Below, piece after piece: positions 54,232 through 63,831 of a stretch of 64,000 bases of DNA. A model generated the notes under the pieces. The model was not told the origin of the DNA. It worked only from the letters and a program-made list of their open reading frames with translations, and did no database searches. Numbering within the stretch: position 1 is the first letter of the stretch; every line of letters starts with the position of its first letter. The position numbers and the translations under genes are program-made. The DNA comes from Roseibium album. GTDB lineage: Bacteria; Pseudomonadota; Alphaproteobacteria; Rhizobiales; Stappiaceae. The stretch is from positions 682,001-746,000 of the forward strand of contig NZ_CXWE01000003.1 of NCBI RefSeq assembly GCF_001404515.1, read 5' to 3'.

Positions 54232-55065
54232 TCAGGGTCGGGCTTTCATGAAGGCTTCGAAGTCACTCATTCCCTGCGCCCGGTCAAAACATCCGAAAGC
54301 GCCGCCGTCTTTCATATCCTCGGCGGCTGCAACGAAGGCTCCGAGCGCAATCCGGGCAAGACCTGCACCGATTGAAACACGGGCGACCCCCATATCCGCC
54401 AGCTCTTTCCGGGTCAGGTGGAAATTCTTGCGTCCGGCGAGTACATTCATCGGTGCCTTGACGGCGGCAAGAACGGCGGAAATCTGGTCTTTTTCCTTGA
54501 GCTGGGGCGCATAGACGCAATCTGCACCGGCTTCGACAAATGCGTTCAGTCGCTTGATGGTCTCGTCCAGCTCATGTTGGGTCTTGACCGGTCCTTCGCT
54601 GCGGGCCGTCAGAACGAAATCCGTCGCAAGCCTGTTCTTCGAGTCCACCGCAGCCTTTATCCGTTCGACCGCTTCTTCAAGCGGATAAATTGGGTCCTGC
54701 GGGTTGGTCGTGTAGTCCTCGATCGAGCAGCCGGCAAGGCCAACCTCAATCGCGCCTTTTACCGTTTCCACGACGTCTTCAGGGCTGTGGCCGAACCCGT
54801 TTTCCAGATCACCGTTCACGGGTAAGCTCGTTGCGCTGATGATGTCGGCCGCGTGGCCAAGTGCGTCGTCACGGCTGATAAGACCTTCGGCATCGCGCAC
54901 ACCCTGCGTCCAGGCATATCCTGCGCTGGAGGTTGCCAGGGCATCGAAGCGCATGCCGTCGAGAACACGTGCTGAACCGATGTCAAAGGGGTTGGGCATC
55001 AAAAACGCCCGTCCGTTTTCATGAAGGGCTTTGAATGCGGCGCGGCGGCTGGCTGCGGTCAGCAT
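54232..55065 (-). CDS. Isocitrate lyase/PEP mutase family enzyme
   Basis: TIM-barrel enzyme of the ICL/PEP mutase superfamily, 277 residues, cytoplasmic. Conserved parts are FLMPNPFDIGSARVLDGMRF, LATSSAGYAWTQG, LPVNGDLENGFGHSPEDVVE and GCSIEDYT. The Cys-containing KKCGH loop of true isocitrate lyases is absent, so it may be an oxaloacetate decarboxylase or C-C lyase for another acid. It converges with the AEC gene (122-base gap). Confidence 0.9.
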   Translation of the reverse strand: MLTAASRRAAFKALHENGRAFLMPNPFDIGSARVLDGMRFDALATSSAGYAWTQGVRDAEGLISRDDALGHAADIISATSLPVNGDLENGFGHSPEDVVETVKGAIEVGLAGCSIEDYTTNPQDPIYPLEEAVERIKAAVDSKNRLATDFVLTARSEGPVKTQHELDETIKRLNAFVEAGADCVYAPQLKEKDQISAVLAAVKAPMNVLAGRKNFHLTRKELADMGVARVSIGAGLARIALGAFVAAAEDMKDGGAFGCFDRAQGMSDFEAFMKARP

Positions 55066-55301
55066 GATACGCTTCTCCCAAAGGTTGTTGAAACAAGATT
55101 ATATTATCTAGAGTTTATTTCCGATGTCATCCCTTTCCGGCAACGCTTTCAAAACTTGAATGCGGATGCCAGACCCAGTTTATCCAAAAATCAGGTACCG
55201 GTTGGGCAGGCAGAACCGGACGCCAGGGCTGTCGACAAACGAAAATGGGAGGCACCGTTTCCAGGTCGCCTCCCGTGATACTGAGCGCAAACTATGGCGG
55301 T

Positions 55302-55766
55302 TTAACCGACAGAGCGCGTAACCTTTGCGGCAAAACAACCGCGGCGGGCATAGTGCAGGTGCAGGTAGTCGACTTTTGGATCAGCAAAAAAAGTCGCAAT
55401 CAGATCCTGGACGTCGCTGCCCTCGATAACGTCTGCATCGACCATTTCATGAGTTTTGTCGAAAGCCCGCACGGAAAGAAACCTGCTGGCAATGCAGGCC
55501 GGGACCGAGCCTGGCAGGGGATGATCCTCGACGGCCCCGTCCTTGACAAAAACAGCGTGACGGGACCGGTACGGAGTATCGCCAGGCTGATGTTCGAAGT
55601 TCAGGAGAAAGACACGTTCTCCTTCCGCGGCATCGGCAAGCGAGACGCGGCAGGGAAAGGCACCGTCTGAAAGGTGCACCTGAACGTTTCGGGCAGCAAG
55701 ATCCTCGTCAGACATGCTGTAAAGGTGGGCGAACGAGCCTGCCGGCAGGGGGTGTACCTGAAACAT
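55302..55766 (-). CDS. DUF1203 family protein
   Basis: Small cytoplasmic protein of 154 residues. DUF1203 features are FPCRVSLADAAEGERVFLLN with the following FEHQPGDTPYRSRHAVFVKDGA, and the C-terminal YLHLHYARRGCFAAKV. Function of the family is unknown. Gaps on both sides suggest a single-gene transcript. The 236 bases to the left (55066-55301) hold no gene. Confidence 0.9.
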   Translation of the reverse strand: MFQVHPLPAGSFAHLYSMSDEDLAARNVQVHLSDGAFPCRVSLADAAEGERVFLLNFEHQPGDTPYRSRHAVFVKDGAVEDHPLPGSVPACIASRFLSVRAFDKTHEMVDADVIEGSDVQDLIATFFADPKVDYLHLHYARRGCFAAKVTRSVG

Positions 55767-55840
55767 GGATGGATCTCCTCAATAGATGTTGAGCGACCCT
55801 AGTGTCCGGGTCACCTGCAGGCGACCCGATTTGCGAGCGA

Positions 55841-57010
55841 TCAGGTTTCGGATATCTGCTGACGATGCCAGCCGACCAGCAGGATCATGCCCATGATGAT
55901 GAGATAAGGCAGGTAGAAGCGTGTCTCGTAATGCGGGAAAACGAGATATTTGGCGCAGATTGATGCGAAAACCGCATAAAGCAGAACACGGGACCTTTGG
56001 TCCATCCTGTCCGGCACGACGCATTTTGCAAAAAACAGAATGAGTGCGAAAAGCAACGCGATCCATGAGAAGCCCATCAAGGATCTGACCGTCGAACGCA
56101 TGAGCATCTCCAGATAGGTCCCGATCGAAAACGCCGGTTTGAAATCCTTGAGGGTCGGCGCGTATTCGATATGCGTGAACCACATGTGGATCCACCAGCC
56201 GGGATGGTCCGAACCGCGGGTGATCCACAGATAGGTTACCAGACAAGCCGCAAAGCAGCAGGCCTGAATCCAGCGCCCCGGCCCGTATATCGCGGCAAAC
56301 ACGAAGAAGACGCCGATGAAGGCGAGATGATCAGGCCGTGTGAGGAAGGCAGCGACAAGGGTCAGTGCAGCTGGAATATCCAGCTTCTCCACGTAGAAGA
56401 ACGCTGCCAGGACCAGGAAGAATGTTGCATAGAGATCGGGCGTGATGAGCAGCGCGGCATAGCCGAAAGCCGACAGCATCAGGAAAGCAGCAACGACGGG
56501 CCCGTACATCAGCGTTCCGGTCCGCGCGAGCCATGCCAGCAACACCACGCCGATGGCGAGTGCCGACATCATTGAAATCATCCGGAGCGCTTCGACGGGA
56601 CCTGCAAGATCTGCAAGCAGTCTGGCGGTCTCGACATAAAGGACCTTCAGACGGTAAAAACCGAGCATTGTGTGAAAGGCTTCCGCGTCCCTTGCCTGGC
56701 GTACCCTGTAGGGCCGGTCCTCGGTCAACGTTATGAATTCGCCTTCCGTGACATTGTCTCTCACCAGGGAATAGGATTGCCGGTGCAGCGCAGTCACGTC
56801 GTCAGTGTCACCTTCCAGGACAACCGCCGTATAGGCGAACATGTCCCAGTTGGAGACCGGAAAAATCTGAACGACGGCCGCCGTCATCAGGACAAAGACG
56901 CCGAGAACACAGGCGCCTATCCAGCTGCGCAGAGGCCGGTAAACCCTGCACACGGCATGGAAAACCGTCAGGAAAATTCCTTCCAGATTACGCTGTGCAA
57001 AATTGGACAT
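55841..57010 (-). CDS. Polytopic membrane protein, GT-C-like topology
   Basis: Integral membrane protein of 389 residues with about nine or ten hydrophobic segments. After the first segment (near 30-50) comes a long polar periplasmic loop (about 55-120) starting SNWDMFAYTAVVLEGD; an acidic residue early in such a loop is typical of GT-C glycosyltransferases. The last loop holds HYETRFYLPYLI. I cannot assign it to a family with certainty. There is no lipid-sugar gene adjacent. The name glycosyltransferase is inference from topology. Confidence 0.7.
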   Translation of the reverse strand: MSNFAQRNLEGIFLTVFHAVCRVYRPLRSWIGACVLGVFVLMTAAVVQIFPVSNWDMFAYTAVVLEGDTDDVTALHRQSYSLVRDNVTEGEFITLTEDRPYRVRQARDAEAFHTMLGFYRLKVLYVETARLLADLAGPVEALRMISMMSALAIGVVLLAWLARTGTLMYGPVVAAFLMLSAFGYAALLITPDLYATFFLVLAAFFYVEKLDIPAALTLVAAFLTRPDHLAFIGVFFVFAAIYGPGRWIQACCFAACLVTYLWITRGSDHPGWWIHMWFTHIEYAPTLKDFKPAFSIGTYLEMLMRSTVRSLMGFSWIALLFALILFFAKCVVPDRMDQRSRVLLYAVFASICAKYLVFPHYETRFYLPYLIIMGMILLVGWHRQQISET

Positions 57011-57077
57011 GCCTGAAGCCTCGCTGACGGGTCGCGTTCAGTTGTCGCAAGGTCTCGTAAGAATTGCGTAAACGAGG

Positions 57078-57485
57078 TCACCTGCCGCGTCGCGCCATGC
57101 CGACAGAGCGTGGTGCGGTTTCACGAAAGCCGAACTGCTCATAGAGGTGATTTGCCGGAACATCCGCAATCAGACTGACATAAACCGAGGGTGGCAGCCT
57201 TGTTTCGATGAAAGCGGTCAGTGCACTCATGATCTCCTTGCCAAGACCCCGGCCCTGGTAGTCCGGATGAACGACTACATCGGTGACTTGTACAAAGCAG
57301 CCACCGTCACCCACCAGACGTCCCATGCCGATTGGCTGGTTCTTGTCGAAAAGCATCACTGAATGGAGGTTGTTTTTCAGCCCGATATCCGCCGCGTCCC
57401 TGTCGTATGAGCTCAATCCACTTGCGGCGCGCAGGCTGAGATAGGTGTCTGTATCTGGCGTTTGCCCGGTCAATCTGATTGTCAT
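57078..57485 (-). CDS. GNAT family N-acetyltransferase
   Basis: Acetyltransferase of 135 residues. The motif A region reads VTDVVVHPDYQGRGLGKEIMSAL (Q-x-x-G-x-G present), followed by ADVPANHLYEQFGFRETAP. It resembles small stand-alone GNATs that act on amines. Substrate unknown. It ends 68 bases downstream of the membrane protein start and is on the same strand, so they may share a transcript. Confidence 0.9.
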   Translation of the reverse strand: MTIRLTGQTPDTDTYLSLRAASGLSSYDRDAADIGLKNNLHSVMLFDKNQPIGMGRLVGDGGCFVQVTDVVVHPDYQGRGLGKEIMSALTAFIETRLPPSVYVSLIADVPANHLYEQFGFRETAPRSVGMARRGR

Positions 57486-57653
57486 GTCGGTTTGGCTGTC
57501 CCTGAATGAGTCGGATGGTCACTGTTTTGTTGCGGCCGGGTTGAAGCGACTACACCGAATTCAGTTCGTTTTCGATGTCTGTTTCTACAAGTGGATAGCT
57601 TGACCGCACGGTTCTCTCGTGCCTCCATCGCGCAAACAAGGTTTGGAGGACTG

Positions 57654-59267
57654 ATGCGCGATCTCGGCTCATGGGATTATGTGATTGTCGGCGCCGGGAC
57701 GGCTGGGTGCGTTTTGGCGAACCGGTTGTCGGAAGACCCGGACGTAAAGGTGCTGCTGCTCGAGGCCGGCAAGAAAGACAACTATATCTGGATCCACATC
57801 CCTGTCGGATATCTGCATTGTATCGGCAATCCGCGTGTGGATTGGGGGTTCAAGACCGCACCGACGTCGGGTCTCAACGGTCGCTCGTTGCTCTATCCGC
57901 GCGGCAAGGTTTTGGGCGGCTGCTCATCGATCAACGGCATGATCTACATGCGCGGTCAGGCATGGGACTACGATCACTGGCGCCAACTCGGACTTGCAGG
58001 GTGGGCGTGGGACGATGTCCTGCCCTATTTCCGCAAATCGGAGGATCACTACGCCTGGGACGACGAGTCTCACGCTCAGGGTGGAAATCTGCGTGTCGAA
58101 GAGCAAAGGATGACCTGGGAGCTGCTGGACGCGTTTCGCGTCGCGTGCGAACAGAACGGCATTCCGAAGACGAAAGATTTTAACGGCGGGGACAATTTCG
58201 GATCCGCCTACTTTCAGGTGACACAGAAATCCGGTGTCCGTTGGAATGGTGCCAAGGCGTTTCTGCGCCCCGCCGGTGATCGCCCCAACCTCAATGTGTT
58301 GACCGAAGCCCATGTGGACCGGCTGGAATTCGAAAATGGAACCGTAACAGGTCTCAAGCTGGAAGTCGGTGGCGAGGCCGCCACCGTGAAGATAGATGGC
58401 GAGTTGATCCTGTCGGCCGGCGCGATCGGGTCTCCCCAAATTCTGGAACTGTCAGGCATCGGAAATCCGGAAATTCTGAAAAAGGCCGGTATCGAGCCAC
58501 GCCACGAAAACCGCAGCATCGGTGAAAACCTTCAGGATCACCTGCAACTGAGACCGGTCTTCAAGGTCCGGAATGCGTTGACGATGAACGAACTCGCCGG
58601 GTCCTGGGCCGGCAAGGCGAAGATCGGTCTTGAATACATTTTCAAAAGGTCCGGACCGATGGCTATGGCACCGAGCCAGTTGGGTGTCTTTGCCAAGACC
58701 GATCCGTCCTTTGAAACGGCCAACGTCCAATATCATGTGCAGCCCTTGTCGTTGCCGAAATTCGGTGAGCCGTTGCACAGTTTCCCGGCAATGACCGCAA
58801 GCGTTTGCAATCTGCGTCCTGAAAGCCGGGGCCATGTCCATATCGCGTCACCGGAAAAAACCGCTCAGCCGGAAATCCAGCCCAACTATCTTTCCGCCGA
58901 AGCGGACAAACGGGTCGCGGCTGATGCCATTCGATTGACCCGCCGGATCATGGCAGCTCCGGCCATGCAACCCTATCAACCCGAGGAATATCTGCCTGGT
59001 CCGGACTTCACCAGCGAGGATGACCTGGTAAGCGCAGCGGGCAATATCGGCACCACGATTTTCCACCCCGTAAGCACATGCCGTATGGGTGTCGACGAAG
59101 CGTCCGTGGTCGACGAGCGTCTGAGGCTCCGGGGATTCGGCAATATTCGGGTCGTCGATGCATCGGTCATGCCGACAATAACGTCCGGAAACACCAATGC
59201 ACCGACGGTCATGATCGCTGAAAAGGGATCTGACATGATCCGCGAAGACAGGCGCGCGAGCGCCTAA
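57654..59267 (+). CDS. GMC-family oxidoreductase (choline dehydrogenase-like)
   Basis: FAD-dependent oxidoreductase of 537 residues. The FAD motif is YVIVGAGTAGCVLANRLSED; PRGKVLGGCSSINGMIYMRG is the GMC signature 1 region; the C-terminus has FHPVSTCRMG with the catalytic His and VVDASVMPTITSGNTNAPTV. The ATG at 57654 follows GGAGGACTG; the longer frame to 57591 is not used. The family oxidises alcohols to aldehydes; choline dehydrogenase is the closest well-known relative, but without betB or a transporter nearby the substrate is open. Confidence 0.93.
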   Translation: MRDLGSWDYVIVGAGTAGCVLANRLSEDPDVKVLLLEAGKKDNYIWIHIPVGYLHCIGNPRVDWGFKTAPTSGLNGRSLLYPRGKVLGGCSSINGMIYMRGQAWDYDHWRQLGLAGWAWDDVLPYFRKSEDHYAWDDESHAQGGNLRVEEQRMTWELLDAFRVACEQNGIPKTKDFNGGDNFGSAYFQVTQKSGVRWNGAKAFLRPAGDRPNLNVLTEAHVDRLEFENGTVTGLKLEVGGEAATVKIDGELILSAGAIGSPQILELSGIGNPEILKKAGIEPRHENRSIGENLQDHLQLRPVFKVRNALTMNELAGSWAGKAKIGLEYIFKRSGPMAMAPSQLGVFAKTDPSFETANVQYHVQPLSLPKFGEPLHSFPAMTASVCNLRPESRGHVHIASPEKTAQPEIQPNYLSAEADKRVAADAIRLTRRIMAAPAMQPYQPEEYLPGPDFTSEDDLVSAAGNIGTTIFHPVSTCRMGVDEASVVDERLRLRGFGNIRVVDASVMPTITSGNTNAPTVMIAEKGSDMIREDRRASA

Positions 59268-59331
59268 CGCCTTATAGAAGTCAGTTTCTTGATGGACTGG
59301 CTGTTTGACCGATTGCAGATCCGGAGTGTGA

Positions 59332-60093
59332 ATGTTCCCTCGCCTGTTTCTTGTCATTGGCTTTCTGTTGGCGACGCTCACTCAGCCGTTGGCAGGATCG
59401 AGCCTGACGGTGTTCGCGGCTGCCAGCATGCGCGAAGCCATGGAACGGATTGGACAGGTTTACGAGGTCGAGACCGGCAACAGTGTGATTTTCTCCTTCG
59501 CAGGAACGGGAATACTGGCCAGGCAGGTTGAAGCTGGCGCGCCGGCCGACCTGTTCATTTCCGCCGATGACGCGTGGATGAATTACGTCATCGAACGGGA
59601 CGCTGTTGTCCCCGGAACGGTTCGGCTGATCGCATCGAATGAACTTGTCCTGATCGGGGCAAAGGGAACGGAACGCCTTGATTTGAGCGAGACCCGGATC
59701 ACCGGCGCGCTGGACGGTGGGCGCATGGCGATCGCCGATACGGAAACCGTACCGGCCGGTCGGTATGGCAAGGCGGCGCTTGAAAGTCTTGGTCTCTGGA
59801 AAGCTGTTTCGGCCCGACTGGCGCCAATGGAAAACGTCAGGATTGCCCTTGCTTCCGTGGCCCGAGGGGACACACCGCTCGGTCTTGTCTACCGCACCGA
59901 TGCTGCAATTGAGCCGGAAGTCGCGGTCGTGGCGGAACTGCCTGCGGAAAGCTATCCGGAGATCCGGTATCTTGCCGCCTTGACCGAAGGACGTCCGGAT
60001 CCGGCTGCCGAGGCCTTTCTCGACTTTCTCTCCGGTCAAGAGGCACGAGAAATCTTGCAATCTCTGGGGTTTGTGACCGATAAGGTGGAATAG
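59332..60093 (+). CDS. modA: Molybdate ABC transporter, binding protein
   Basis: Periplasmic molybdate/tungstate-binding protein of 253 residues. A signal peptide (about 1-22) is followed by LTVFAAASMREAMERIGQVYE, then VIFSFAGTGILARQVEAGAPADLFISADDAWM, the ligand-binding part, and the YRTDAAI region. First gene of the modABC operon; modB starts 46 bases after its stop. No perfect Mo-box (ModE site) can be seen in the 64-base gap upstream. Confidence 0.95.
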   Translation: MFPRLFLVIGFLLATLTQPLAGSSLTVFAAASMREAMERIGQVYEVETGNSVIFSFAGTGILARQVEAGAPADLFISADDAWMNYVIERDAVVPGTVRLIASNELVLIGAKGTERLDLSETRITGALDGGRMAIADTETVPAGRYGKAALESLGLWKAVSARLAPMENVRIALASVARGDTPLGLVYRTDAAIEPEVAVVAELPAESYPEIRYLAALTEGRPDPAAEAFLDFLSGQEAREILQSLGFVTDKVE

Positions 60094-60139
60094 ACCGCAC
60101 AAGCACTGGCGGTCGGATTGACCAGCAGACCGGGCGAAC

Positions 60140-60847
60140 GTGGACTTTTTCAATCTTCAACCCGACGAATGGCAGGCTCTGACCCTGACCTTGAGAGTCG
60201 CCGCAGCCGCGCTTCTGGTGACACTGCCCCTTGCGATTCTGGTTGCCTACATTCTGGCCCGCTACCGGTTTCCGGGGCATGGTTTCGTCAATGCCCTGGT
60301 GCATTTGCCGCTTGTTCTTCCACCTGTTGTCACCGGATACGTTCTGCTGCTGACATTCGGGCGAAAGGGGCCGGTCGGTGTTTTTCTGGACAATCTCTTC
60401 GGGATCAGCTTTGCGTTCAACTGGACCGGTGCCGCACTCGCTGCAAGTGTCATGTCATTTCCGCTGATCGTGCGCCCGATCCGTCTGTCTTTCGAGGCCG
60501 TGGATCCCAAGCTTGAGGACGCCGCCAGGTCGCTCGGTGCACACCGGTTTGTCGGGTTTCTGACCGTGACTCTGCCTCTTGCGCTGCCCGGCATACTGGG
60601 TGGTGCGATTCTCGGATTTGCAAAGGCAATGGGGGAATTCGGCGCAACGATTACGTTTGTCTCCAACATCCCGGGGGAAACCCGCACACTGGCGCTTGCT
60701 CTCTACACAGCGACCCAGACACCCAGTGGCGATCTTGCAGCCTTCAGGTTGACACTGATAGCCGTTGTCGTCGCCTTTGCGGCATTGATCGCGTCGGAAC
60801 TGCTTGCGCGCCGTCTGCAGACGCGACTGGGAGGCGGCAATGCTTGA
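60140..60847 (+). CDS. modB: Molybdate ABC transporter, permease
   Basis: Inner membrane permease of 235 residues with five or six membrane segments. The EAA loop of ABC importers reads DPKLEDAARSLGAHRFVGFL followed by LPLALPGILGGAILGFAKAMGEFGA, typical of ModB. The start is a GTG at 60140 without a strong ribosome binding site. The modC ATG at 60840 overlaps the modB stop. Confidence 0.96.
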   Translation: MDFFNLQPDEWQALTLTLRVAAAALLVTLPLAILVAYILARYRFPGHGFVNALVHLPLVLPPVVTGYVLLLTFGRKGPVGVFLDNLFGISFAFNWTGAALAASVMSFPLIVRPIRLSFEAVDPKLEDAARSLGAHRFVGFLTVTLPLALPGILGGAILGFAKAMGEFGATITFVSNIPGETRTLALALYTATQTPSGDLAAFRLTLIAVVVAFAALIASELLARRLQTRLGGGNA

Positions 60848-61925
60848 GGTCGACATATCAGGCAAGGTCGGCGCTCTTGAGTTTCAGGCGCAATTTGAAA
60901 GCGAAGGCGGGGTAACCTCGCTGTTCGGACAATCCGGTGCAGGCAAGACGACCCTCACCAACATGATCGCGGGGCTTGTCAAACCGGACAGGGGCCGGAT
61001 CGCGCTCGACGGCACAGTCCTGTTTGATGCCGCCAAGGGGATAAATCTGCCGGTTCAGCGGCGGTGCATCGGTCATGTCTTTCAGGATGCACGCTTGTTT
61101 CCGCATTTGAGTGTCAAATCGAACCTCACATATGCGCGCTGGGCAGGCGGCAGGTCCGGCAGTCGAGATTTCAACGAAGTTGTCGAACTGCTGGGATTGT
61201 CCACGCTGCTCGGACGCAAGCCGGAGACATTGTCCGGCGGGGAGAAGCAGCGTGTTGCGATTGGTCGCGCGCTTTTGTCAGATCCGCACCTCCTCATCAT
61301 GGATGAACCGCTGGCAAGTCTCGATCAGGCACGGCGCAACGATATTTTGCCATATCTGGACAGGCTCTGCGTTGATGCAGGTATCCCGATCCTCTATGTC
61401 AGCCATTCCATTGAGGAAGTCGCCCGGCTTTCCAGCACGCTGGTGATCCTTTCCGAAGGTCGCACACCCGCCTATGGTCCTGTCGCCGAGATGCTGACGA
61501 GAACCGACCTTGGTCGGGCGACAGGTCGTCATGAGGCTGGAGCGCTTGTGCATGGCAATGTGACCGATATCGACGCAAACTGGGGCCTGACCTTTGTCGA
61601 TATTGGCGGTGCGGCGCTTCAGATACCGGATCTTCCGGCCGAGGCCGGTGACACGGTAAGGCTTCGTATTCGCGCGCGTGATGTCGCCCTGGCCGTGGAG
61701 CCGCCGAAGGGTTTGTCGATCCGCAACGCCTTCCAGGCGAGAATTACCAGCATATCCGAAGAATCGGGTCCCTATGCGGAAATCCTGTGCGCGCTTGAAG
61801 ATCAAACGATCCGTGCGCGCATCACGCGCGCTTCCGTTGCAGACCTTGAATTGTATACCGGCAAGGAGGTGACTGTGCTGGTCAAGAGCGTTGCCATCGA
61901 TCGCCGCCAACGCAACCTGGTCTAG
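60840..61925 (+). CDS. modC: Molybdate ABC transporter, ATP-binding protein
   Basis: ATPase of the molybdate importer, 361 residues. Walker A is FGQSGAGKTTLTNMI, the ABC signature is LSGGEKQRVAIGRAL, Walker B is LLIMDEPLASLD, and the switch His is in VSHSIEEV. The C-terminal MOP/TOBE domain (about 290-361) ends in a basic, Gln/Asn-rich tail. The ATG at 60840 overlaps the modB stop, so translation is coupled. The operon ends here; dctB begins 119 bases later. Confidence 0.97.
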   Translation: MLEVDISGKVGALEFQAQFESEGGVTSLFGQSGAGKTTLTNMIAGLVKPDRGRIALDGTVLFDAAKGINLPVQRRCIGHVFQDARLFPHLSVKSNLTYARWAGGRSGSRDFNEVVELLGLSTLLGRKPETLSGGEKQRVAIGRALLSDPHLLIMDEPLASLDQARRNDILPYLDRLCVDAGIPILYVSHSIEEVARLSSTLVILSEGRTPAYGPVAEMLTRTDLGRATGRHEAGALVHGNVTDIDANWGLTFVDIGGAALQIPDLPAEAGDTVRLRIRARDVALAVEPPKGLSIRNAFQARITSISEESGPYAEILCALEDQTIRARITRASVADLELYTGKEVTVLVKSVAIDRRQRNLV

Positions 61926-62044
61926 AGCTCGCGCGAAAAAAATGCCGGTCGATTTTCAAACAGGCTCCCGAGCGACCCTCAAATCGGCACTATTGGCTGG
62001 TTTGGTCAATTTCACGGCAGAATTTCCTGCAGTATACTGGTGAG

Positions 62045-63826
62045 ATGATACGCAGACCAAAGCGCCTGACATGGCGCAAGCTTAAATTCGGGATCGGAGC
62101 CGGTCTGGTTTTAGCCACCCTGGTAGTAGTGTGGCTGACGGGTTTGGCCAGCCTGCGGATCACACTTGCTGAAGCCGAAACACGTGCCGCGGCCAATCTC
62201 GCCGTTCAGACCGCAGCCCTGGAACGGCTCCTGGACAAATTCCGTCTTCTGTCACCGCTTCTGGCCCGGGGCCCGGAAGTCGCGCGCTTCTATTATTCGG
62301 AAAACTTGAACACGGAGCCGGGTATTGCAGCAATCGCCGCAGGCATGTCCGGAGCGGAAGAAGTCTGGCTGATGGATGCGTCCGGCAAAGTGATCGTCTC
62401 CAGCCAGGACAGCGTTCCCGTCAATGCAATCGGTGATGCATCCACCATCCCACATGCCTTCAGACAGGCAAAACAGGGTCAGCTGGGGCGAGAACTGATC
62501 CCGGGCACACCGGAGACGCCTTCGAACTATGTATTTGCCTCTCCGCTGCGCAGAGGAGAGACCTTCCTTGGGGTTCTTGCTGTTCGTGTGAGCCTGGATG
62601 ATGTCGAGCAGGCCTGGGCTTTGAGCAAGGACCCGATCCTGGCGCTGGACGACGGAAGGGTCGTTGTCTCCAACGTGCCGGCGCTGCGCGGAATGACGGT
62701 GGACAGGCTTGACCCGAGCTGGAACGTTGCGGACCTTTCTCTCGCTGGACGACTGCATCTTCTTCTGCCGGCCGCCAGTGCGGCGAGCACCCACATGCAA
62801 TTGACGTCCAATCTTCCGGTTCTGGATTGGCAGATCCGGACTCTTGTCGACATCGGCGATGCGCGCCGGCAGTCCGGTTGGGCAATGCTCGTCGCTTTGC
62901 TGGTATGCGTGATTGCCGCCGGCGGCATCTGGTTTCTGATCACGCGCCGTGAGGAATTCGTTCGTGAAGAACGACGCAATCGCGCATCTGCACTCAGGCT
63001 GGAAAGGCGCGTCCAGAGCCGGACGGCGGAGTTGCGCCGCGCCAACGCGCACCTGGAGCGAGAGGTGAGTGAGCGCCAGCAGGCCGAGGCCAATCTGCGC
63101 CAGACTCAGGCGGAGCTGGTCCAGGCTGCCAAGCTGGCAACGCTGGGTCGGATGTCGGCTGCGCTCAGCCACGAGTACAATCAGCCGCTTGCTGCAATAA
63201 GGTCGGATGCCGAGATTGCCGAAATGTTGATCGACAGGGGCAGGGCCGAAGAAGCACGCGGAAACCTGACGCGGATCGGTGGCATGGTGAAACGGATGGG
63301 TGAAATCGCCAAGACCCTGAAGGGGTTCACGCGCAAGTCGGGTACCGACATCAAACCGGTTTCGCTTCGCCAGGTCATTGATGAGGCCATGCTGCTGCTT
63401 CGTCCGCAGATCAAGCAAAGCGGTTTTGTACTGTCTTTGGACTTGCCGGATGAAGACATAATCGTGAAGGGCGGACGTATTCGTCTGGAGCAGGTGGTCA
63501 TCAACCTGCTGTCCAATGCGCTCGATGCCGTGCAGGCGAGCCCGGCGCCGCTGATCAGCCTCTCGCTCATCCGGGAGGGCGATGAAGCGGTGCTTGAAGT
63601 CACGGACAATGGTACCGGTATCGATGAAGAGGTTCTGCCCCAGATTTTCGACCCGTTTTATACGACCAAGGATGTCGGTTCGGGGCTCGGTCTGGGCTTG
63701 TCGATTGCCTACAAAATCGTCCATGACTTCTCCGGGTCGCTCAAAGCGGCGAATCGGGAGGGCGGCGGTGCTGTCTTCACCATGCGCCTTCCGGTGGCAG
63801 ATGAGCGCGTGCTGGCAGCGGAATAG
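62045..63826 (+). CDS. dctB: C4-dicarboxylate sensor histidine kinase DctB
   Basis: Membrane histidine kinase of 593 residues that senses succinate, malate and fumarate. An N-terminal membrane segment (about 15-38) precedes a periplasmic double-PAS sensor (about 45-275, with FYYSENLNTEPGIAAI) and a second membrane segment (about 280-300). A coiled coil (ERRVQSRTAELRRANAHLER) leads to the kinase core, with ALSHEYNQPLAAIRSDAE as the H-box, NLLSNALDAVQ as the N-box and FYTTKDVGSGLGLGLSI as the G-boxes. It precedes dctD by 5 bases. Confidence 0.9.
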   Translation: MIRRPKRLTWRKLKFGIGAGLVLATLVVVWLTGLASLRITLAEAETRAAANLAVQTAALERLLDKFRLLSPLLARGPEVARFYYSENLNTEPGIAAIAAGMSGAEEVWLMDASGKVIVSSQDSVPVNAIGDASTIPHAFRQAKQGQLGRELIPGTPETPSNYVFASPLRRGETFLGVLAVRVSLDDVEQAWALSKDPILALDDGRVVVSNVPALRGMTVDRLDPSWNVADLSLAGRLHLLLPAASAASTHMQLTSNLPVLDWQIRTLVDIGDARRQSGWAMLVALLVCVIAAGGIWFLITRREEFVREERRNRASALRLERRVQSRTAELRRANAHLEREVSERQQAEANLRQTQAELVQAAKLATLGRMSAALSHEYNQPLAAIRSDAEIAEMLIDRGRAEEARGNLTRIGGMVKRMGEIAKTLKGFTRKSGTDIKPVSLRQVIDEAMLLLRPQIKQSGFVLSLDLPDEDIIVKGGRIRLEQVVINLLSNALDAVQASPAPLISLSLIREGDEAVLEVTDNGTGIDEEVLPQIFDPFYTTKDVGSGLGLGLSIAYKIVHDFSGSLKAANREGGGAVFTMRLPVADERVLAAE

Positions 63827-63831
63827 GAAAA

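Noticed and set aside
59268-59331. ModE-type Mo-box upstream of modA
   Set aside because: No ATCG-TATA inverted repeat of the expected length is present in the short gap.
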